In this document: positions 58,261 through 64,000 of the stretch, piece by piece
Numbering within the stretch: position 1 is the first letter of the stretch
Layout of the letters: the number at the start of each line of letters is the position of its first letter
NCBI GenBank assembly: GCA_032207245.1
Contig: CM063502.1
Coordinates: 138,070,498 to 138,134,497 of the forward strand
Source: Pardosa pseudoannulata
Lineage: Eukaryota > Arthropoda > Arachnida > Araneae > Lycosidae
Reading direction: 5' to 3'
DNA length: 64,000 bases
Translations under genes and position numbers: made by a program
The notes under the pieces: generated by a model
The model's database searches: none
The model's input: only the letters and a program-made list of their open reading frames with translations
Told to the model about the DNA's origin: nothing

Positions 58261-58381
58261 TAAAAGAAGAGTAAATGTTCCAGATCTTGCCCCAATGTTA
58301 TGGTTTTCTTTTGGAGCAGTTGCTGCTCTACTCCAAGAAATTGTAAATGCATACCCAGCAATTACTCCTCCTTCTTTGACT
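58261..58381 (+). CDS. CNOT9/Rcd-1-like protein, exon B
   Basis: This 121-bp exon lies between TTTTTTAG and GTATGT. It completes the split codon of exon A as AGT (Ser), then reads [20 protein letters not shown] and continues [20 protein letters not shown], ending in phase 0. The family signature here is [19 protein letters not shown] followed by AALLQEIVN, so the match is strong and collinear. Substitutions at normally fixed places (His to Phe after MLW, Ile-Tyr to Ala-Tyr after EIVN) point to a diverged copy. In-phase joining to exons A and C argues for a real spliced gene rather than a processed pseudogene. Confidence 0.92.
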
Positions 58382-58463
58382 GTATGTATTAAACTTTTTG
58401 ATTAAAATTTTTAGTGTTAAATAGTGTCAGACTTAATCCCAGTCTAAACATAGTATTACTGTA

Positions 58464-58724
58464 GCATGCAATCTACCTATTTTAGTTAGTTCATATAGCG
58501 ATATTGGTGCAAAATTTGAGAAAGTGTTGACTACTATGGATAAATCTCCTCCCCATAAAATAGGTAATCTTGTCGTTTTTCATGTGCTTTTAACTAAGCC
58601 AGAAATGCCTCCACGTCATCTTGCTAAAGCATGGTTCTATTAATAAATGTGAAGACCAGTTTTGGACCATATTGCACAATATTCATATTGTATTTTGTTA
58701 AATAAACTATTTAAAGGCCAGTTC

Positions 58725-58778
<54 letters not shown>

Positions 58779-58916
58779 TTTAATGCAAATGAAAACTTGA
58801 TAAAATTTTACATTTCCATTTATTCTTAATAACAGTTTTAATTTTTTTTATCATAGTTTGATACTAGTGTCATCTATGAGCTAACTAAACTATTAACTAA
58901 TAGGTAGATTGCATGC
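58464..58916. mobile_element. TA-flanked MITE with a 49-T centre
   Basis: GCATGCAATCTACCTATT at 58464 is mirrored by AATAGGTAGATTGCATGC ending at 58916, and the pairing continues with TTAGTTAG...CTAACTAA. TA lies on each side (58462-58463 and 58917-58918), as in Tc1/mariner MITEs. The 453-bp unit has no coding sequence. A run of 49 T lies at 58729-58777. Confidence 0.82.
58729..58777. repeat. poly-T tract (49 bp)
   Basis: This is the longest homopolymer in the window. It lies near the middle of the MITE at 58464-58916. Confidence 0.95.
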
Positions 58917-58918
58917 TA

Positions 58919-59569
58919 TATTAATACCCTAAATGTTTAATAGAAACCATTAAATTAAAAAAAATTAAAGGATATTTTCAATTTATATAACATAATCGAT
59001 TTTATAATATAATTAATATTTTGTGAATATCTTGAGTTAATTTGATTTCATGCAATATATACTAAGTGATTTAGGATCTGATTTGAAGTAACCACAAATA
59101 GTTACCAGCAAACTATTTATAACACTGCACATAGTTTAAACTATGTAATACTGCATAAGTTCAGAAGACTCTGGAATACATGGATTCTAACCTGTAAATA
59201 ACTATAATAAATATTCAATGTACAACCCACAGATTTTGAGTCTTCAGGCTATACTGAATAAGCAGTAACTTCTATATTATTAATCACAAGATTTGCTGTA
59301 TCATTCAGCTTGTTCTCTACTGACTCATAAGTGGAAAGTGATCCCCTTTTTATAATTTATGAGTACATTCTATAAAACACCGATTCTACAACCCTTTCTC
59401 AATGCAAAGTTTCTTTGGCATAGTAGGGCTTTTCCTGAAGTTTTCAGAAGAAATATAACATGTCAATATGGCAACCATATACTGCAACAATTTTTAGGAT
59501 TTCCAGGGAAAAAACCCAATACTTAAATTTTGGTTTCTCTGATGATCCTGTGTATTTTTTCAAATCTTA
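58919..59569. other. intron 2 sequence without a recognised feature
   Basis: This is AT-rich intron sequence between the MITE and repeat R copy 2. Nothing is recognised. Confidence 0.55.
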
Positions 59570-60465
59570 TATATATTAAATTTTGATAATCTGAAAGTTT
59601 TCTGTCCTTTTCTTGTCATTTTTTCTCTGACGTTTCCATAATTTTTTTTCTGACAAAGAGCAGGAAAGAAGTATTGTTAGTTGAATCTTGCAATACATGC
59701 TTCAAGGTCAGAAAGTCTTGTGATGTGGCATAAATCATATAAAGATTGTGTGGTTCTAGTTTCAATAGTACAAATAAGCTGTAATTGGGTGTTTAGGGTG
59801 GAAAACTGTTTTCTGAATTTCAGTTAAGGAAAATTTGCATTTTAATGGGCCATCATTGTTAATGTTAATACTGTATAATTGTTTTAACAACTTGCATCCT
59901 TTCTTTATGGATATACCCTGAACGCTCGTGCATATAGAAAAAAATTATGTCTGTCTACTGGACATATATGACTGTCTACTGGACCCACTAGGTATGTCTA
60001 CTGGATTACTGTTAGGGCTCTGAAATATACTGTAATTCTGTTATATATTGATATTCCTCTAATATTGCAGTAACAGTATTGAGATTTCAATTCCTCCTAT
60101 AGTTTCAAACATTACTTCATCTTATTGACAATTTTTCTGCAATGGGTAGTATCTGAGAAAATGACACTTGCTAATAATTTATGAAAATTCAGATAACTAC
60201 AGAAGTTTTTTTTAAATCTGCACTAATATTGTTTTTTTTTTCATGCATGCATTGAGAAATAAATTTACTAATGAAAAATCATTACTTTTAATAACAATCC
60301 CGAGAAATGTCAATCCTACAGCTGAATTGGTAGAACCCTACCACAAGTTCAAATGTTGCTTTGTTTGTAGCTGTTCAAAATCAGTTTTAAGTTGTAAATT
60401 CTGATGTCTTTAGCTGTCACATAACATAAAAGTAAACCCTAGCATTCTAATACCAAATGTTACAA
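59570..60465 (+). repeat. repeat R, copy 2
   Basis: This is the uninterrupted relative of copy 1 at 52350-55085, more decayed. At the place where D sits in copy 1 this copy reads GTTAATGTTAATACTGTATA without insertion. The tRNA-like segment (about 60313-60360) has a degenerate B box. The tail ends CCAAATGTTACAA, where the copia LTR begins. Confidence 0.8.
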
Positions 60466-60951
60466 TGTTTTAGAAAAAATCAAAAACAATGTCGAATCTA
60501 AAACAACCTAAAACTTAGAGTGAAATAATGCCAACAGCAGTGGAAGATAAAAACTAAGAAATAATAAGTATAACAATATGTAAAATTTAAAATAAGAATA
60601 ACTAAACAAAATTTGGCAATATATAACCTGGAGCTCAAAATTTAAATGTAATAACATAATTGCTCTTTTTAAACTTAACTAAATCCATAACGCAAGTTAC
60701 CTATAACAAGTTAGTCCTACAGCCTAAGAAAAAAAATCATTGAGCCACCAGCTCGATCAGCCAAAATGGCTAAAGGGTTAGGAGCGCCAGCGTATGAGAT
60801 GGTGAGAATATATCAATCTTTAATGGTGCTTTAAATACCTCTAAAAAACTATCATGTACATAAATTAGGTATGCATAAAAAATCAGGAACAGTTTTGTCA
60901 TCTATTAACATGATTATCTAAAAGTGACAAGAACCGTTGATTTAGTTAACA
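60466..60951 (-). repeat. 3' LTR of the copia element
   Basis: This 486-bp LTR reads TGTTAACTAAATC...CTAAAACA on the minus strand. It matches 62575-63225 apart from the MITE there and scattered changes. Shared blocks include AACCTGGAGCTCAAAATTTA and GCCAAAATGGCTAAAGGGT. Confidence 0.85.
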
Positions 60952-61262
60952 AAACTCCCTTTTTTATCACTTGGTTAGCTATATATAAATTTGTCCTACT
61001 TTTTACATACTTTTTATCAAAAATGTTCTTATAGACAAGGTCTCCTATGAAAAATAATTTAACATCTATATGTTTGGTATGGTGGTTTTCTATTGGGGAT
61101 TTAACAAAATCTATCGTAGCTATATTATCAATATATACAACAAAGGTCTTTTATATTTTTAACTTTTATCTATGCATTCTTTCAAAATCCTATTAAACCA
61201 TATTAACTCTTTAACAGCTTCTGTCAAGGCAACAAATTCAGCTTCCAAAATATTTTATATCT
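60925..61262 (-). pseudogene. copia RNase H remnant
   Basis: The minus strand reads EAEFVALTEAVKELIWFNRI, the copia RNase H signature. After a break come IDNIATIDFVKSP and HHTKHIDVKLFFI, then VIKKGVLLTKS, which correspond to the conserved VDN.SAI.L..NP, KHID.KYHF.RE and LTK blocks. Stops and frameshifts are present (first stop about 27 codons in). It lies directly before the 3' LTR, the normal place for this domain. Confidence 0.85.
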
Positions 61263-61396
61263 AATATTCAGTTAATATAATTAATGGCATTTAACTTTTC
61301 TGTACTAAGCTGTACAACTGCCATTGTCAATAAGCACAAAATATTTAAACTTTCAAATTTCTATTCCACCTTTGTCTTATAGTAGTTCACAAACAT

Positions 61397-62463
61397 TTAA
61401 CCCTCTCGCTGCACATCCCACGATTTCTACAGGCAACATAGATGTAGAAAAATTTGTGCTACCGGAAATTTCTGCAGGCATGCATTTTACTGTGCCACCT
61501 GCTCATTCCCTGTTCATTCTTTCATTTTGGTTTTACTATGATTTTTAATTGTTTATTTAGCTGTAAACTAGCAGATGGCTTTGTCAGCTGAAAGATGTCT
61601 GGCTAGAAGCGTTTCGCAAGTTATATAACCTATACTCCTGATATTTCTGACACCGATAACACTTCTGGCTCTGATTTCAAATATATTGAAGATAGTTATA
61701 ACAAAACTGATGAGCATTTTTCGGATTCCTTTGGAGATAGTGATGAATCTGAAAATTTTCTATTCAAAATGTTCGATAGTGGTGCAAAATTGATATGCAA
61801 AATATTCCACCAGCTCCTGCTTCATTTCCATTCGTTGCCAATCCAGGACTAAATTTCACTATGGCAAATAATGCAACTGTTTTGGACTATTTTGAACTTT
61901 ATTTTGACTATGTTATGTTGCAAATAATAAGAGACCAACAAAACATGAGAGTAAGACCGATGAGACTAACTGCTCGACACTTTGCTAGCCATATACACCC
62001 AAATCTCATCAAGAAAGATCCTCGTAGATAGTGTGCTGTCTGTTGTTAAAAAAAACTAAAGGTTGAAAACAAACTTTGAAAGAAACGTGAGTTTGTTGCA
62101 AGGATTGCAAGGTAGGACTTTGCCTTCAGCCTCATTTCAAAATTTATCATACAAGATTTTATTTGTAATAAATGTTTTGTAAGTCTCTTACATTTTTTAA
62201 TTACTATGTATGTTTTGCTTTTCTATTTTATAAAATAAATGATAATTTAACCAAGATTAGTTTTTAAAATTTAGCTTTTATGTCATTCTTGAATTTCATT
62301 ATTTTAACACTTTTTTTATGACCTAATTCTATATTAAGCTTTCACAAAAACTTTTTGTTTATTTTAACTCTAAAATGTATGTAGGTTTGAAATATGTAAT
62401 AAAAAAATACGCAATTTTTTAACCTATTTTGATTTTTAAAAAAATACGCAGTGAGAGGGTTAA
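61397..62463 (+). mobile_element. piggyBac internal-deletion derivative
   Basis: It is flanked by TTAA at 61397-61400 and 62460-62463. Terminal inverted repeats are CCCTCTCGCTGC and GCAGTGAGAGGG. It retains both ends of a transposase gene with the centre removed, ~1.06 kb in all. It is a non-autonomous relative of a full piggyBac, different in its ends from the MITE at 8109. It lies inside the copia internal region. Confidence 0.9.
61595..62170 (+). pseudogene. piggyBac transposase remnant (N- and C-terminal parts)
   Basis: The acidic N-terminal stretch (DISDTDNTSGSDFKYIEDSY near 61645) is followed, after frame changes, by PGLNFTMANNATVLDYFELY, the start of the conserved transposase core. 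A direct jump follows to the C-terminal RPMRLTARHFASHI and, after a stop, to CCKDCKVGLCLQPHFKIYHT, the cysteine-rich tail. The central catalytic acids are deleted, so it cannot be active. Confidence 0.87.
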
Positions 62464-62547
62464 GTTAAATAAATTCCTTTACCGTACTGCTGACATAATT
62501 GAACATTCTTTAAACAGAAGAAATCATAAAGGCATTAAAATAATTCT

Positions 62548-62562
62548 GGTGGCCCATAACCT
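62548..62562 (-). other. copia primer-binding site
   Basis: On the minus strand, 12 bases inside the 5' LTR, the sequence GGTTATGGGCCACCA appears. It closely resembles the GGTTATGGGCCC primer site of Drosophila copia, which uses an internal initiator-Met tRNA fragment. Confidence 0.75.
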
Positions 62563-62574
62563 TTGTTTGTTCGA

Positions 62575-63225
62575 TGTTTTAGTAAAATATCAAAAATAAC
62601 ACACAATCTAAAACAACCTAAAACAGGATGCAATAAGTCTAAAGCAGTGGAAGATAAACTATGAAATAAGTATAACAATATTTATTTAAAGTTTAAAATA
62701 ATAACTAAGCAACGATATTTAACCTGGAGCTCAAAATTTAACTTCAATGATATAATTGTTCTTTCTAAACATAATTAAACCCATAATGTTACTACAATTT
62801 ACTATTTAATAACAAACTACCATCACAAGTTCTAGTTTTACTGCCTAAGAAAAAAAAATGAGCTATCAGCTCGAATAGCCAAAATGGCTAAAGGGTCACA
62901 AACACCAGCAAGTGAGGTGGTAAGGAGAATATATTGACCTTTAATAGCAGTTTAAATACCTTCTATAAAAGGTCTCTATTGAGTATGTAAATTTATGGGC
63001 TTACTCTAGACGTTGCGAGTCAGGCCCAACATTCATTGTGACATCAGCTTGATCATTTGCTTGCATAATGTCTGTAAGCTGGCGTCAAAACGTCACAACG
63101 AAGATTCGAAACAAACTGCAATGTCCAGAGTAAGGGCCTTAGTATGCATAAACAATCAAACAGTATTGTCATCTATTGGTATGATTTATAACTAAAAGTG
63201 ATGAGAACTGTTGATTTAGTTAATA
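62575..63225 (-). repeat. 5' LTR of the copia element (with MITE insertion)
   Basis: This 651-bp LTR is the partner of 60466-60951. The excess length is mostly the 143-bp MITE at 62996-63138 and its TTA duplication. The outer TG has mutated to TA. Confidence 0.83.
62996..63138. mobile_element. PIF/Harbinger-type MITE (143 bp) inside the copia LTR
   Basis: TTA at 62993-62995 and 63139-63141 flanks the unit. The ends are TGGGCTTACTCTAGACGTTGC-like on the left (first 20 bases TGGGCTTACTCTAGACGTTG) and on the right, inverted, GGCCCTTACTCTGGACATTG. The 3' copia LTR lacks it and gives the empty site. A 3-bp TWA duplication is typical of Harbinger elements. Confidence 0.8.
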
Positions 63226-63439
63226 CCAAACTAAATGGTTACAAAGCATGTTAGTTTTTAAATGTACTATTTATATACTTGGGATTAATTTATATAATTA
63301 AAAATTTAAATATATTCATATTTTTAAAAGAACTTTATTAACTTCTAGCATATTGCATGTGTTCTGGTAACCCTCAAGTTTCTCATGCATGTTAGTTTTG
63401 ATTTATATTTAAATTATAATACATTTGTATTTCAAATAG

Positions 63440-63527
63440 GCTGTTCAGTCTAGTACAGTTTGTAATGCATTAGCCCTTCTTCAGTGTATGGCTTCTCATC
63501 CTGAGACGCGTTGTCACTTTTTAGAAG
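63440..63527 (+). CDS. CNOT9/Rcd-1-like protein, exon C
   Basis: The acceptor is AAATAG ending at 63439 and the donor is GTAAGT at 63528. The 88-bp exon is in phase with exon B and reads [20 protein letters not shown] then PETRCHFLE, ending one base into the next codon. CNALALLQC and ASHPETR are hallmarks of the CNOT9 armadillo region. The gene continues beyond the window, since about two thirds of the usual protein is still missing. Intron 2 (58382-63439) holds repeat R, the copia/piggyBac nest and two MITEs. Confidence 0.92.
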
Positions 63528-64000
63528 GTAAGTTATATCTAAGTTCCTGCTCTCTTTAATTTATGGATATGAATTTATATAAAGCTGCTAAATAATTCAG
63601 GTTATACAGGAAAAACTATTGTGTGCATATGTTCTTACTGTGACTTTTAATTTTGTTTGCAAAATGTTTTATCTCAATGCATTAAAATGTGTATAGTGTT
63701 TAAATTTCCCAATCTCTTTAAAAAAAAAAACCATTTATTTTTTATTTTTTAATAAACTATCAATATATGCAATTGTAAATGTAATGAGACATCCGTTGTA
63801 TGGCTCTTTCAATCATTCTTATCTTTTTAATAATGATTTGTAATAGAACTGAATTATACTCATTTCAATTTTCAGTATAAATAAGATAAATTACTTCATA
63901 ATTTTTTTTTTTGTAAAAATTTGTTTGCATGTAAAAATGTCCCTAACACCAAAGATTGATAAGATTCTTTATTTTTATGCGACATTTTGAGCCAGTGTTT
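63528..64000. other. intron 3, partial
   Basis: This is AT-rich intron sequence after the exon C donor. No acceptor with recognisable CNOT9 coding sequence appears before the window ends. Confidence 0.6.

Larger units (their letters stand above)
60466..63225 (-). mobile_element. Ty1/copia element, mostly deleted and nested
   Basis: Direct repeats at 60466-60951 and 62575-63225 are its LTRs. On the minus strand the internal region starts with a copia primer-binding site and ends with RNase H coding remains and the purine tract AAAAAAGGGAGTTT next to the 3' LTR. Most of gag-pol is missing, and a piggyBac derivative (61397-62463) sits in the remainder. The 5' LTR also carries a small MITE. The element inserted at the tail of repeat R copy 2. 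Confidence 0.85.

Noticed and set aside
1..64000. CRISPR arrays, operons or prophage
   Set aside because: There are no regularly spaced repeats with unique spacers and no prokaryotic gene organisation. Spliced exons and arthropod transposons show nuclear eukaryotic DNA.

Overview
This window is arthropod nuclear DNA, most likely arachnid (spider-like). It is AT-rich, full of homopolymer and (AT)n runs, and consists almost entirely of nested transposable elements. Three BEL/Pao families, a Ty3/gypsy gag of a type I associate with spider genomes, Tc1/mariner, piggyBac, hAT-like, copia and tRNA-derived SINE sequences are all present. No prokaryotic features, CRISPR arrays or true tRNA/rRNA genes were seen. 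The species call is inference.

Layout, left to right. 1-1773: end of a BEL/Pao copy (A1, minus strand), then a 100-N assembly gap. 1874-6660: a second BEL/Pao element (B) whose 5' LTR sits inside a Ty3/gypsy gag (6661-7109). 7.4-19.8 kb: AT-rich DNA with a piggyBac-type MITE, a TIR MITE, a decayed Tc1 element interrupted by a SINE, a piggyBac transposase with one stop codon, and another MITE. 19.8-31.0 kb: two further, nearly identical family-A copies. A2 has no LTRs. A3 has both 368-bp LTRs and lies inside an (AT)n microsatellite. 33.2-40.0 kb: a third BEL/Pao element (C) with LTRs, primer-binding site and polypurine tract, flanked on both sides by direct copies of one ~512-bp segment. That segment runs into a fold-back element (39.7-40.8 kb) holding two strong palindromes. 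40.8-49.2 kb: AT-rich DNA with one SINE carrying a clean 13-bp target-site duplication. 49.2-49.7 kb: a mariner relic.

The only host gene I can support is on the plus strand from about 49.93 kb past the right edge. Three spliced exons (49932-50041, 58261-58381, 63440-63527) join in phase and encode the N-terminal part of a CNOT9/Rcd-1 (CCR4-NOT subunit) protein. It has more substitutions than expected for this strongly conserved family, so a paralogue is likely. Its first intron holds a ~5.4-kb hAT-like interval carrying a repeat (R), which itself carries a palindromic BEL remnant (D). Its second intron holds a TA-flanked MITE, a second R copy and a copia element. That copia element contains a piggyBac deletion derivative and a Harbinger-type MITE.

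The most unusual structures are the head-to-head BEL palindrome D, bounded by two U3 ends and a matching 5-bp duplication, and the ~512-bp direct duplication flanking element C.
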